Below, piece by piece: positions 1 through 12,370 of a stretch of DNA of 64,000 bases; position 1 is the stretch's first letter, and the number at the start of each line of letters is the position of its first letter. The notes beneath the pieces were generated by a model that was not told where the DNA came from, did no database searches, and saw only the letters and a program-made list of their open reading frames with translations. The DNA is taken from NCBI GenBank assembly GCA_037893245.1, contig JBAIAA010000608.1, forward strand, positions 124,001 to 188,000. Direction: 5' to 3'. The DNA comes from Crossaster papposus. Taxonomy: Eukaryota; Echinodermata; Asteroidea; Velatida; Solasteridae. The translations under genes were made by a program, and so were the position numbers.

Positions 1-306
1 TAAAACTATTGGACCGAATCGGGTGATCTTGGGATCATTTTATATCTACTAAGATTCTCCGTCTACCCGAAGTAGTTTTTCTAGTTGGAGGGTCCTGGGA
101 ATAAGCTTATTCCTGTGGTTTTGTTTACCACCCTGTATAGAAATTTATACCAAAGTCTCGAAGCGCTTTACAATTGTTACTCCAGGTCATCAGGCCACGG
201 GATCCGGGATCAATTTTTCTGCAGTTTTGTGTCGTTTATTTATGGAAGCCGACCGCAAATTACTGTGCATTCTACTATTGGGTTTTTTGTGGTTTTTTTT
301 TATCAG

Positions 307-3300
307 GGTGGGTCTGAAGGGGGACCTCACTGATCCTCGTACTCAGAGCTTCCTTCATCTGCTAGAAACGCTGTCAAGGTCAGTAAAAGATCTAGTAGTG
401 TCTCTATTTTAACCCTTAACCCCCTATAGGCCCTTTTGGCAAGAAATCATTCTCAATCCTGCAAAATCCTCAAAAGTCCTTCCAAATCCTCCAATTGCCA
501 CCGTGTAAAAATTGGATTCATCCTCAATTCTCTAAAATCATCTGTCATTTTTTTTACATTAGTTCAGTGGAGGGGTGACCACTGCCTCAATCTTCCAAAA
601 TCTTCTAAAATCCTCTGCCAATCACTGTTATGGGTCGAGTTAAATGCATGTCTGAACACAAAGAATGCTGGTATACACCCCTAAGTTCCGACACATTTGT
701 TTCTATTTTTTTCATTTTCTGAGGGTTAAAAGATGCCTAAATGCATTTGTGTTTTTGGTCAAGAACTTTCAGAGACACCTCAAATGCTTACTGACTACAC
801 CTACAAAGATGAAATACTTCTGCGTTCAACTTTACAATGATTTGTGTTCCCTTTCTTTTCCTACCACTCTGTCACAGCTTGGCCAAAATGCCCGACTACA
901 TTCTTGTAGAGAACGTTCAAGGCTTTGAAACATCACAGACAAGGTACTAGCTCATCATACTTTATAGTCACATCTTTAATACCCCAACATTAACTTTAAA
1001 ACCTAACTACCCCAAACCCATCCAACTCAGATTTTGCTAGGTTTTGCTAGGTTTAGTACCAAACCACAGCAACTTGTTGTTGGACTTTGTTTGACTCGGT
1101 ACAAAAAGGCCCAGGTAGACCCTGTTGAATTCTGCGATGTTCAAGGCAGAAAGGCATGAGACTTGTAAAAATGTTGGAGTTTGGGGGAATGCACAGGCAT
1201 TTATTCGTGGGCGACCCACAGCTGATCACGGTACAGTTCCTGGTCAACTGATGTACAATGTACATGTACACCCTGTGTGTCCCAACTGTAGCACCTGTTT
1301 TATGCCAGTCGACGCTGCACCGATACTGAACAATGCATTGACCCATCTGTACCAAGTCAATCGAACTTCAACTACTGGGAGTGTGGCAGGTTTAGTACCG
1401 TTAGGTTCAGCACAGTGCACCAATAATTACTGAACCTGTGTGAGCTGTTGAATACTTACGTTTGAATAAGATGAAAACTGCCAAAAACTGCTTACTGGCT
1501 GGAATGACCTAAAAATAAACAAATCAAAAATGTTAAGAGGGCCTAATATTTTGATCTTGACAAGATCTTCTTCAGAGACATCCGTTTCTAGTGTGAGAGC
1601 CTAGGTGGTTAGGGTTAACTACTGAACCTGTGTGCAGTTGTTAAGGTTTCCTACGTTTGGTATACTTTCTAGTGCTAGAGCCTAGGAGGTTATGGTTAAG
1701 TTTGTACTTTTAAACAATACAAGTTTCTACAACAAATAATATCAAATGAAAGCTTATTTTCTGCTCTTTCAGACAAACTGTTCAACTAAAAAAAATTGTT
1801 AACACATCTGACTCATTTTTGCAGAGCGGGTCACACTTTTGAAGCTGTGTAAATTTTGCTTTCATGAAGTGATTCTGATTTCCTTCAAACATCTAACACA
1901 TTAAAATCCACCAATTGTTTACTTTGTTTATTGGTTAATATTTGAAGGGCTCGCCTTGTGCAGACATTGGAGCAGTGCCACTACGCTTACCAGGTTTGCA
2001 GAGTTTGTCATTTTGGCATCCGCAACTTTGAAAGGTTTACTTCTCTCGTCTTGTACATAAATGGGCATATGGCTTTGTTTATCAGTGTAATACACTGTAC
2101 ACTCGCAGCATGACCCAGTTGACCTGCAGTTTCCTATGGCATTCCTTGGAGTGCTTTGGAAGGCCATGTAAAAATCATAGTGCTTTTTTAGGGGGCCCTG
2201 ATTGAAGTGCGTTAGAGTTTAAATAAGAGCAAGGGTTAAGTTGATATCGAGTATCCGTTGTCTGAATCGTCTTAAATTCGTCTTTAAAACATACTTTAAA
2301 AATAATTTATGATGACATCCCCTCCCTTCTCCTCTTCTCCCCTTCTCCCCTTCTCCCCTTCTCTTACTATCTCGAGACAGGAGTTCCTTTTGTCACCAAC
2401 TCACTTCGGTATTCCCAACCAGCGCCTGCGCTACTTCCTCCTCGCCAAACGTCGCCCTCTAGTGTTTAGCCCCGCCAACATTTCGCAACGCGAGCGCCGG
2501 ATCTTGCAGAGGCAACGGCTTAAAACCGCTTGTCATTTGAGAGCCGACGCGGGGTCTAAAACCCAAACGTTCGAGGATAAAGCCCAGGTATCCCAAATCT
2601 CGTGTTGTCACGAAGGAAGTTGCTCAAAGTGTGTCGCAAACGGAACAATACCCAGTGATTGCCAAACGGGGCAAAATTTTGCTCCTCTGAATACGGGAGA
2701 CTTTTACGAAGGTTCTAGATCGCTTTGTGACAAGGTCAGAAGCGAAGAGCTCTCGGGTCACAAAGACGGTTACTCCGATTGCTTTTCAAACGGTAAAGCA
2801 GAGAGTTTGGCCGGAGCCGTCGCGTCTTCCACTTGTCCTGTGACTGAAGATTGTCTGGAAGAGAACATTTTATCCACCTGTGAATGCGCAAGTGAGAAAC
2901 TTGCCGAACAGGGTAACAGTGATTCTACAACGGGCGGAAGTTGCCCGGCTGTACCGAATCAGTTAGGCGCTCTGCTTCCTGAAGCGTGCGACGAGTCGAG
3001 CTCTCGGAGAACAAACGTTGAGGAGGTTTCTTGCAAGCATGTGGTCGACTATTTGGAGAAGCTTCCGGCCGAGGAGGAAGAGCAGCAGCTTCTTCCGGAC
3101 CAACTGCTGAAAAGGTTCGCCCGCATCATCGACGTTGTCACGGCGACAGACTGCAACACGAGATGCTTCACAAAAGCGTGAGTGAAAAATTGGTAGGCAG
3201 TTGGTAAGGGCACGGTTTTGTTTGAAAGAGATCGTGGGGATGTTGGTTTATTGAAGGTGTTATATATTTCCCTAGTAATTAGTAATATGCCATTATTTTT

Positions 3301-4018
3301 AGCAAGTTATCAAACCCTAAAATGTTTGATAACTTTACCTTTGTCAACAGATATGGTCACTATGTTGAAGGGACGGGCTCCATGCTCCAAATGAACTCGA
3401 CCACAAAAGTGAGTTCAGTTTGTATTTTAAAATTTGTATTTTTTACGCAAACTCTGTCAAAGTCAAACAAATTTAGTGGTGCAGATAGGGGAAATATTTG
3501 GGGGAATCGACTTATTTCAATTATATGTTTTGTTATGTAGGGGACATCTCTCTTGAAGAATTGTCACAAGGAGATCGAGAGAATCCCAGGAGAATACCTA
3601 GAACAGCTGAAGTGTCTTCGAATCCGATATTTCACTCCTCGAGAGATAGCCAACTTGCATCACTTTCCAGAAACGTTTGGTAAAATGCTAAAACAATTTA
3701 CAATATTTATTTTTAACGGATTATTTTTAACGAAACTCGATCCGAGGCGGGTTCAAGCCGATGGTACTGGAAAGCACACCCACGCATTTCCGACCTTGCT
3801 TGCTTGCTGCTGACAGACGTTTCTGGCCTGGCCTTTTAAGCAGTCGTTACATCCTGTAGTCATTATTTTCTCTTTCTTGTTCTTGTTCTTTATAATCTGT
3901 TGCAGTTTTTCCGGCCGAGTTGACGAGAAAACAGCGATACCGTTGCCTGGGCAACAGTCTGAATGTTCACGTTGTCTCCGTTCTCCTTAGATACTTGGTT
4001 AATGAGTGTGCCCAGTGA
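307..4018 (+). CDS. TRDMT1: tRNA (cytosine-5) methyltransferase DNMT2/TRDMT1, 3' part (7 exons)
   Basis: Exons read 307-378, 878-943, 1948-1993, 2381-3177, 3351-3408, 3541-3679 and 3906-4018 (TGA); all junctions are GT-AG and the phases agree. The family methylates C38 of tRNA-Asp with S-adenosylmethionine. Visible family motifs are GDLTDPRTQSFLH, the catalytic-pocket motif YILVENVQGFE (exon 2), QEFLLSP..GIPN.RLRYF across the exon 3/4 junction, the Dnmt2 signature CFTKAYGHYVEGTGS across exons 4/5, RYFTPREIANLHHFP, and the C-terminal KQRYR.LGNSLNVHVV. The PCQ catalytic-cysteine exon and the start codon lie before position 1. An ATG at 2309 is not a start: it lies in the polypyrimidine tract before the acceptor at 2380. 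The segment between RLRYFLLAK and RFARIIDVV is about 220 residues, roughly 120 more than in vertebrate Dnmt2, Cys/Ser-rich and probably disordered. The 46-nt exon 1948-1993 encodes a short strand ending CHYAYQ and was placed by phase and homology. Confidence 0.94.
430..660. repeat. Degenerate AATCCTCCAAA-type interspersed repeat
   Basis: Intron sequence rich in AAATCCTC/CAATCCT motifs and the phrase CCAATCACTGTTATGGGTCGAG. Similar material recurs at about 32470-32880, 36070-36350, 36820-36900 and 61060-61290, so this is an old dispersed repeat. No coding potential or termini were recognised. Confidence 0.5.
1455..1585 (+). repeat. Interspersed repeat with GATCTTGACAAGATC hairpin (copy 1)
   Basis: Begins near GAATAAGATGAAAACTGC, runs through TGCTTACTGGCTGGAATGAC and ends in a small palindrome GATCTTGACAAGATCTTCTTC. 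Further copies lie at 18800-18915 (same orientation) and 55960-56135 (opposite). The palindrome followed by CTTCTTCAG resembles ends of some retroelements, but the family was not identified. Confidence 0.6.
2055..2238 (+). repeat. Fragment of the AACCCTTGCTC-terminated repeat
   Basis: Shares ATGGGCATATG..TTTGTTTATCAGTG, CCTATGGCATTCCTT and the end GAGCAAGGGTTAA with the fuller copy at 37353-37659. It lies in the TRDMT1 intron 60 bases after the 46-nt exon. Confidence 0.6.
3728..3825 (-). mobile_element. Fragment of TTAA-flanked MITE family 1
   Basis: Holds AACGAAACTCGATCCGAGG, GAAAGCACACCCACGCATTT and CTGCTGACAGACGTTTC, matching the interior of the MITE seen complete at 8907-9146. Both inverted ends are missing. 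It lies in the last TRDMT1 intron. Confidence 0.7.
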
Positions 4019-4258
4019 ATTTTGTTTCACCTTTGTACAAATTAATTGCATTTTATTTGACAGAATGTGAATGTGTCTTAACACTTCTTCGCAAAACTAA
4101 CTTGATACCACAACCGAAATGCAAAACCAACAGATTCAGAGACAGTGCTGTACCCTACATGATTAGTTTAATTAATTCTGAATAATCCCTCTATGAACGT
4201 GATATTTTATGCATTGTCTTGGATCCTGTTTGTTTTTTTTACCTGGGTCTGCATGATA

Positions 4259-4400
4259 AATAAAAACCTGTAAATCTAACCGCCGCGGAGTGTAAAACTT
4301 ACATTTTAACACTTGACTGTTTGTAAAGTTTACCAGCTGATGATCTTGTGTGAATGGATGTGGTCAAGTTGACTGTGTGTCCGTTAGTTTTACTAATAAA
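4259..4400 (+). terminator. Candidate poly(A) signals of the TRDMT1 gene
   Basis: AATAAA hexamers lie at 4259-4264 and 4395-4400, about 240 and 380 bases after the TGA. Either could end the transcript; there is no direct evidence for a cleavage site. Confidence 0.4.
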
Positions 4401-5619
4401 ATTATTAAAAATGTGAACATAACCATAGAGAATTATGTCTTCTTCTTCTTCTCCGAGTGTTTGTATGTGATCTAAGTGCCAACACCATAGGTCTAATTGA
4501 TAATCTCAATGAAGGTCAATTAGTGCAAAAATGTTGAAAAGACATGAATTTGGAACTGAGAACAATTTCCAATTTTGTTAGGAAATATTCGAAAAATTGT
4601 TTCGACTCAATAAACTTTGTAACTACATGTAATAACTTAGATAAAGAATAGTCCAAATGTACATATTTTAAATTTCTTAAATACCGCTTCCAGTCAGCTG
4701 CCTCCCCCCTTCCAACAAATTATTTGTATTTATAAAGTGTTTACCTCAATATCAATGTTTAAATATTTGAATAAATTGCTCTGTTTAGTAGTATAAGGGT
4801 ACTAAACTACAAGAACATCTATTTCTTTGCTGTTCCAGCACCTATTAGAACACACAAATTTAAACAGGTCAGTTTGCTACAACAATTTTTTTGTGTAAAA
4901 TATAAATGCCCTAAATCCCATCAATTTATGAAAATTACAGCAAAGGCAAAATAAAATGTACGTTACAATTTACATTTAAGCTTTAATAATGTGTTTATGT
5001 GTATATTAGCTGTGGAAAAGGGAAAACATGGGGCAAAGTTTCAAGATATTACATTTGGTGAAATGCCTACAAGTGGTTTGGGACAGGAGGCAAATTGCAC
5101 AAGAGACGAACCCGAAGTTTGAGAAATGTACCTCTATTGTTTTATATATTAAAGAACTTTGAGTGGTGATTGGCTGCTTGCCCAAAAAGTTTCGTCAGCC
5201 AAAATTTCGTTTTCGGTAATTGGTCGAATGTTACTGAGAATAGTCCACACCATATGGAGGTGCATCTGCTAGTGCAAGAGTTTACAGAATCTTAAAGTAA
5301 TTTGGTTTAATTAGCTACCTTCTGGTTACATTGTTTCAAGTTTCACTGTCTCTCGACCTAGATTGTTTTTATAAAATACGAGGTAATGCATTTTGGAGGA
5401 AATGTCTGTGTTTCTTATTATTTTAGCGATCCCTTGTCGGGGCTCTACACCCCTATTTTAAAATGCTTTCGCCCACTTAGAGGTGAACGACTTCTAAATT
5501 ATTTCCAGATGAATGATTTGGAATAACATGCATTTCGACGAGCGCAGTTCGCTTTAAGCCGACAATGTAATCGTACAAATGTACGTTTGCAAATATATAA
5601 TATTTGTTTTCGAAACAGA
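4401..5619. other. Intergenic stretch with nothing recognised
   Basis: AT-rich sequence between TRDMT1 and the AK-like gene. No exon with convincing splice sites, RNA gene or repeat was recognised. A CTTCTTCTTCTTCTC microsatellite lies near 4437. Confidence 0.5.
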
Positions 5620-5639
5620 ATGCTGTTATTCATTTCTAA

Positions 5640-5897
5640 TTTAAATATCATTTGAGGGCTTTATTTTTTGTCGGAACGAGACTCGTAGTAACATCCGCCA
5701 TTTTGGAAATAAATAGGTCAGTTGAAAAATTAAAATTACCGTCTGCAACAATTTTATGTCTGCGCTGTCTGTTTATGTCAAAACAGCCAGCTTCCACGGC
5801 CGAAATTTCGGGCATTTTAAAGACAGACATTCACTAGATTGATCCTGTATGCTACTGAGTGATGTTTTCTGCTCTTCGGAATTGAGAAATTGTAGCT
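5640..5897 (+). promoter_or_regulatory. Probable promoter and 5' UTR region of the AK-like gene
   Basis: The 250 bases before the ATG at 5898 are richer in CpG than the flanks, with CATCCGCCATTTTGG and a TTTCGGGCATTTTAAAG stretch. No clear TATA box or initiator decides a start site; the assignment rests on position alone. Confidence 0.3.
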
Positions 5898-8800
5898 ATG
5901 GGTTGCGGAAATAGCTCAGAAACCGAGGGACATAAAGAGGAGGAGCACGGCTTTCTTCACCGCCGACCGAAAGTGAGCATACGGGTGGGACCGCACGTCG
6001 AAGAGGTCCACAAGGATGAAACGCTGGTTGTGTTCGTGTTCGGTGAGTTCGTTTGTAGCGTTAGATTTAAAATGTTCCAACCTGAAATTGTTGGGTTTTT
6101 TTCTCTCTATAGGCCTGCTAAGCCTATAAAATATCATCACAATGTCAATGAAGGACGGTTATTCCGTACGAATATTTTGAAAAGAAATTTTTGGACTTGG
6201 AAGTTGGAGTGAAATAATAACCCAACCTTATCGAGTAGAAATTAGAATCTGTGCTGTAGCACTAGCATCAACACTGTACGTACTATTTGGTAGGCAAAAA
6301 GTTAGTGTTTTGGGGGGTTTCTTTTCATGGAAATCGTTCGGCCTTAACTTGGCATGTAGCCTGAGGTTAACTATAGGCGCATTTAATAGGCCGAATCTGC
6401 AAGTAAGAACGTGTGCCGAATTAACCAGATTTTCGGAAAGTATTATTTAATTTGTAAAAAATACAGTTTGTAAAAATGGGCCAATCCAATGAAGTTAAAA
6501 AAAAGTTATTACATTAGAAAATAGTTCTGAAATGTTTATCTGTAGTAAGCAAAGCGCGACAAGCAACGAAGGGCCGGTGGCAATGGCAAAAGAACTAGAA
6601 CACGTCACGTACAATCAATCGCAAGTGTGTAGTCGTTACATGCACGTTCAGTCTTTGGCAGATTTGTTAGTTGGAGACTTATCAAATTATTTTTATTCAA
6701 CAAATAGTCTCTGGAGTGGAGGAGATAATAATACGACTGTAACCCTAAATCCCTTGGGCGTACAAAAATAACATTCACCCCCCACCCCAAAAGATAATAT
6801 TTTTGGGGAAAATGGAGCTTTAGGCAGGGGGCAAAATATTAAATTAAAACAACAATGAAGGATGACAAAATTAAAATAAAACACATACATGTACTGTAAG
6901 ACTAATACATTACCGGTACATACAGTACACATGTGAATGTGTATTCACAATCACATCGTCATGTACAAGTGTATAAATGGGTTTGTTTATAGTGTAAATA
7001 GAAGACACATCCCTGACGCCACGTCGGTGAATCGGGGTTAGGTGTGTAATCGAGGACGTCCTCGTTTGAGATTCGTGTACAAAACCAATGAGAGCTGTCG
7101 AAAAAAGTTCGAGTACAAAAAAAGAAAATCCTTGATTTATATACAAACGTGCGTGTACATGTCTCCTTTTTATATCATGTCATATTTATTAGCGTTTTGT
7201 TGGAAATCGTATTAATCATCATGTTAATAATATGCAAGAGGAAGTTTAGCAAAATTTTCATGTAATTGTTCTGAAAAATTTAATTCTATTTAAAAAAAAT
7301 TCACGATCGCCGGATTGTGATCGCGAAAAGAACAAGAACAACACAAGAATCACTGCCTGACGCCGGATGAAAACGATATTAAAACGATATTAAAACGATA
7401 TTTACTATAAAATTCAATCCCCCAAATCCACCCATTCATGATAATTCAAGCAATTACCAATGGTGTATAGAGACCTACATGTACAAATGTACAAGTATAC
7501 ACATTTGTGCATCATGCTGTATTGAGAGACTGATGGAATTGTACCAACAGACTTTGTGCGTGCAGTGTATGAGAGAAAACAAATAAATAAATATTGTACA
7601 CATTATTGAATGTATCATGTTCCGTGTACTGAGAGACATATATAATCAAATTCCAATCGCACCGCAATTCCAACTCGGATCCATCTGCCGTGTCTAGGGG
7701 TGAATATGACTGCATCTGTTGGCCTTGAAACAATGGAGTCTGAGATTATTAAATTATATCATGCGAAAAGCCATGTGCATAAAATTTAATAAAAATCCTC
7801 TACACAGCTGTGGATACAGTCAACGTAAACCACAGTGTTATTTTTCAATTTCAAAATAAAAATATGAACAATATTGACAATGTAATTTTCTTATAATTTT
7901 CCTTGATAAATGGTTGTTGTCGTGCGAATCAACACAGTTTTAGGTGTTAACTGTGCATTGACCGCCATCTTTATTTTCACGTTACGTTTGGTAGTCTCTA
8001 TTGCTGCATTTATTTTTTACCCTAAACAATTCGGGCGATTCACAATGCAGTGCGCCACCAAGCGTTTGACTCAAAAGAGCCACTTTTAAACTTCACAGTC
8101 GACTTCTTCCGTATATCATACTGTAGTGAAATATATATTCTTCATTGTCCACGCGAGTTACAACACAAACATAAATGTATCCTGAAGCGTCGTTGATTAA
8201 AACATTGTTATTTGCAGAAAAAAATTGGAATTTTAATCGTGCGCGTCCAAAAAGACATAAAAACTGATGAGTTTATGCAAAATCAATACCGTTTTTCAAA
8301 CTGATGCCGACTTTTTCCCATGATGCACTGCGGGTATAGCAGGATTTGCGCCTCCAACGGCAGCTTCTGGGTATTGTGAATCGCTCGAATTGTCCTTAAA
8401 CCCTCCTATGCAGAAGTCACTATTTGGGTCAGTTATTCAGCAGCACAAAAATACCCGAAAACCCTCATTTCAACCTCTGCCCAGTTACTTCTCATTTTGC
8501 CAGAACCCCTCCCATTTTAAAGTAATTTTCTTTTTATGCTGACCTTTTTAAAGTTTTGTGTTCATAGAACTATGCTAAAAAAGAAAAATTCTGTTCTTGG
8601 TAAGTGACTTCCTTCAAACAAAACATCAATTTAGAGACAATTTAGAGACAAATTTAGAAACCAAACGAGCTGACTTGCATCCATACACGGATGTGTAACT
8701 GTATTGCAAATAAAACGTAGAAAAACGTGGACAATTTGTTTTAAATTGGGGGCAGTGTTTGAAAATAGTGAGGTTTTTCCAATGATTGCCGGCTGGCAAT

Positions 8801-11800
8801 CATTGGAATTTGAATTGATACAAAATTCCACTTTTCTTGGAAACTGCAGCACACCAGGTGCCGGGTACCAAATATTTTTTATGGGATGCTCGATACTATT
8901 ATTTACTTAACCAGTTCGCGCCGGATGACGTATAAACGCAAAAATTCCCCCAAATTCAAAACGGATGACGCATAAACACGCCAAGTTCAAGTTCGGAAAT
9001 GTATGTCAGCAGCGCGCAAGGCCGGAAATGCGTGGGTGTGCTTCCCGGCACTATCAGCCTGAACACGCTTCGGATCGAGTTTCGTTAAAAATAATCCCGC
9101 CCGTCGGCTCGGCGATGTTAAAATAATCCCGGCGCGAACTGGTTAAAGGCAAGTAAGGTATATGTACATGTACGGAATTCAGTAGTTTGGTTTTGTTATA
9201 TTTGCAAATGGTGTATTTTACCCTATTCAGGTGGTCCTGGCTCAAAGAAGGGGCGCATCGTGGACGACCTCGTCCACATGTACGGCTTCAGGGCCCTGAT
9301 CGCAGAGGACCTCATCTTGAAGGAGCTTCCCAAGAAGGTGCAGAACGTGATGGCCATCGAGAGCACGCGGGGCCTGTCAGAAATGCTCAAGTCACAGGTA
9401 CATACTATGTACAAATGCGTTGTCCAGTAGTTTGTTATGCAATCAAGCAAAAATGAGTTTGGAGTTGACCCTGCATGGACCCTTTTTTGGCGTTTCAGAA
9501 AGAATTCCATATCTGGAGATCAGATGGACACTTGAATTAGCGAGCTAATATGGGTTATTATCTTTGCCCCAGAAAACTAATTTTTGCAATGGTATTTCCA
9601 AAGAAAATAATTGTTTTATAAATAATATCCTAAATTATACACCTTTTAAAAGAGAATCTTGTTTGTACCAAAATAATAGCCCTTTCAATTGTTTGGATTT
9701 GACATTGTAAAATGTCCCAATCACGCCTTGCAATATACATGTACGTGTACATTTGTATATACCGATAAATATCCTTCATGTGCATTCACAAACATTTATG
9801 TATTTTGCAACACACCTAATTACATTACAGCTTGAATCAATATAATGCACTTTTCTAAATTGAAATTTCAAATTACATTGTACATTTCAACAGGAACCTG
9901 CAAAACTTTAAGCCCCGTATTGTGTAGATTTCTTTCAACGGTATTGCAGCCTTTGGCGGATAATTGACAAGACACGTCATATTGTGTGCTGTACGTGTAC
10001 ATCATGTACATGTACATGCAGATACACGTGTCATAGGGCTTTTAGGTTTTAAAGCCAAGTGTAATCGGATTGTAGGCATTCAAACGAGGCTTCCAACAAC
10101 TACTGTACTAGCCCAGGGGCCAGTTTCATAGAGCTGCTAAGCACAAATATTTGCTTAGCACAAAAAAGTCTTGCTCATTAAAAACAGGTTACCAGCCAAA
10201 ATTCTACAGGTTTTTTCATTCTAAGCCAAAAACCAGCCGATTATCAATCGAAAACAATAAAGATCATATACAAAATTGGTCTGTAACCTTGTTTTTGCCA
10301 ATGACAAATTTTCATGCTAAGCAAATTATTGTGCTTAGCAGCTCTATGAAATTGGCCCCTGTTTGTGGGTCTTTGTTCAGATTGCACATTTAAAAGAAAC
10401 CCAGAAACATGTATGCCTGTGCATGAACCTCTGTAGAATGTAAGTCTACTTCGAGTTGGACTCTACAAACCCTTTTGGGTCCCAAGTGAATTTGCATTGT
10501 ATTGCCAAAATAAACGGTTGAGGATTTTATTATTTTGGTTAACCTGTTCGCGTCGGGATTATTTTAAGCGAAAATCGATCTGAAGCAGGTTCAGGCCGAT
10601 AGTACCGGGAAGCACACCCACGCATTACCGGCCTTGCTCGCTGCTGATAGACATTTCGGGCCTTGCTCGTGGCGTGTTTATGCATCATCCGTTTTGAATC
10701 TGGGGAAAACTTTGCGTTATACGTCATCCGGCGCAAACTGGTTAAAAGTAATTTTATGAAATTTGAGTCCTAGTCAAATTTGAGGGGCATTTTCTTCAAA
10801 TTTGGATACTGCAAAAAATGTTTAGCATTTATCTTTGGAATTCTGATCAAGACCGTTACTTCCTTCTATTGTTTCGCATGATGCCTATTAATTTGTACCG
10901 TATGGATTTCTGTGAATAATGAGCCTTCTACAGTGTGTATGCAGCAATATAAATTTTGGTCATAAACTACATTTACCGCACCTGCGCATTTGTACTGTAC
11001 ATCGGTGTCCTCTACAAAACCCATGGACCACATCAGCGAACAACAATTTTGTTGTTATACCATGGTATTAAATACAATTAAGAGGCAGAAGATAAACGAT
11101 TTTAGAAAACAAAGTTTGTTTCGGTACAAACGTAACCATGTTAACGTTAACGTACGTACAGGTACTATCGAAGCATTTGAACCTTGGTCGGTATTTTTCT
11201 TCGTGTTCATGCTGCCTCACTCAAAATTCAGATCTTTTCCTTGGATCGACAAAGAAACCTTTTTATTTTAGACGACTTGAACTAACGGTCTTGGAACGTA
11301 AAAACTGAAGGGCAGACGAAACAAACAGTAATCAGGTAATGGCGGCAATGGAAGGTCTTTCAAACTTGTATGCATAAAGGTAAAATACAGCATACATTTA
11401 TGTAGGTAATTGCTTGAATTATCATGAATGTGTGGATTTGGGGAGTTGTATTTTATAGTAAATATCGTTTAACTGGCCTGTCCGAAGTTTTACAATCATG
11501 GATGCCGAAGAAAGCAAGAAAAACGGCGTTCGTTTTCAACCGGCGTCAGGCAGTGGTTCTTATATTGTTCTTGGGTTTTTTTCGCGGTCGCCATAAGGCG
11601 ATTGTGAATTTGTTTTTATAAAATTTAATTTTTCGGAACAATTGCAGGGTATCAGAAATAAATAGACAAATATCAGAAATAAATTACGCAAGTAATTTAG
11701 TTGATAGATGGCAGGTATCATAACTAGAAATGTAGCAAAATGTTAAACTTTGTGTCTCAACCTTGTGGAATGCATTGGCACTCATGCAGTACAAACATAA

Positions 11801-12335
11801 TTATGTCAATTGGTCTAGTCTGTTAAAATAATCACTTCTTTTATTGAAAGGTTAATCGCACGCAAAACAAATTAAGGGAGGGGGAATTATTAAAAGGCTT
11901 TGTGGGAACGCCGGTGTGTTTTCATTTGAAGTGCCGTCTAGTTTTCGCAAGATGACAAGCACGCAAAATGTGCTTGCGGCAAGTGTGCAATGGTACTGTA
12001 CATTGCGCTGCATATATGTGGCCCAGCACATCAAAATCAGGGACAAGTCGGCAAATGACTCTTTGAGATATGTACATTGTAAGATTGGAAATTCCATAAG
12101 CTTTTTAAGGTTAGCTATCTCAAACCTGTACCTCATAGCCAATAACTCCTGAGCTACAGGTTTGTGATGGATATTATTAGAAAGCTTATGAAATTTCCAA
12201 ATTGACTACGTATGTATCTCAAAAAGTCATTTTCCGACTTATTCCTGATTTTGATGTGCTGGGTCACATGCAGTGTAGGCCATGGTTCATGTATTATTTA
12301 TGAAATTCATAGCCGTGTTAATAGCGCTATCCAGA

Positions 12336-12370
<35 letters not shown>

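Larger units (their letters stand above)
6043..9230. other. Intron 1 of the AK-like gene
   Basis: Donor at 6043 (GTGAGT), acceptor TATTCAG ending at 9230. Besides the listed repeats, 6230-7235 and 7473-8650 show no exon I can support. At about 8020-8400, GGGCGATTCACAATGCAGTG and CGGCAGCTTCTGGGTATTGTGAATCGCTC suggest one more inverted-repeat element. Confidence 0.7.

Noticed and set aside
2309-2380. Start codon ATG at 2309 for a 290-residue protein
   Set aside because: The region is a pyrimidine tract ending in an acceptor AG, and the homology to Dnmt2 begins at 2381 in phase with the upstream exon.
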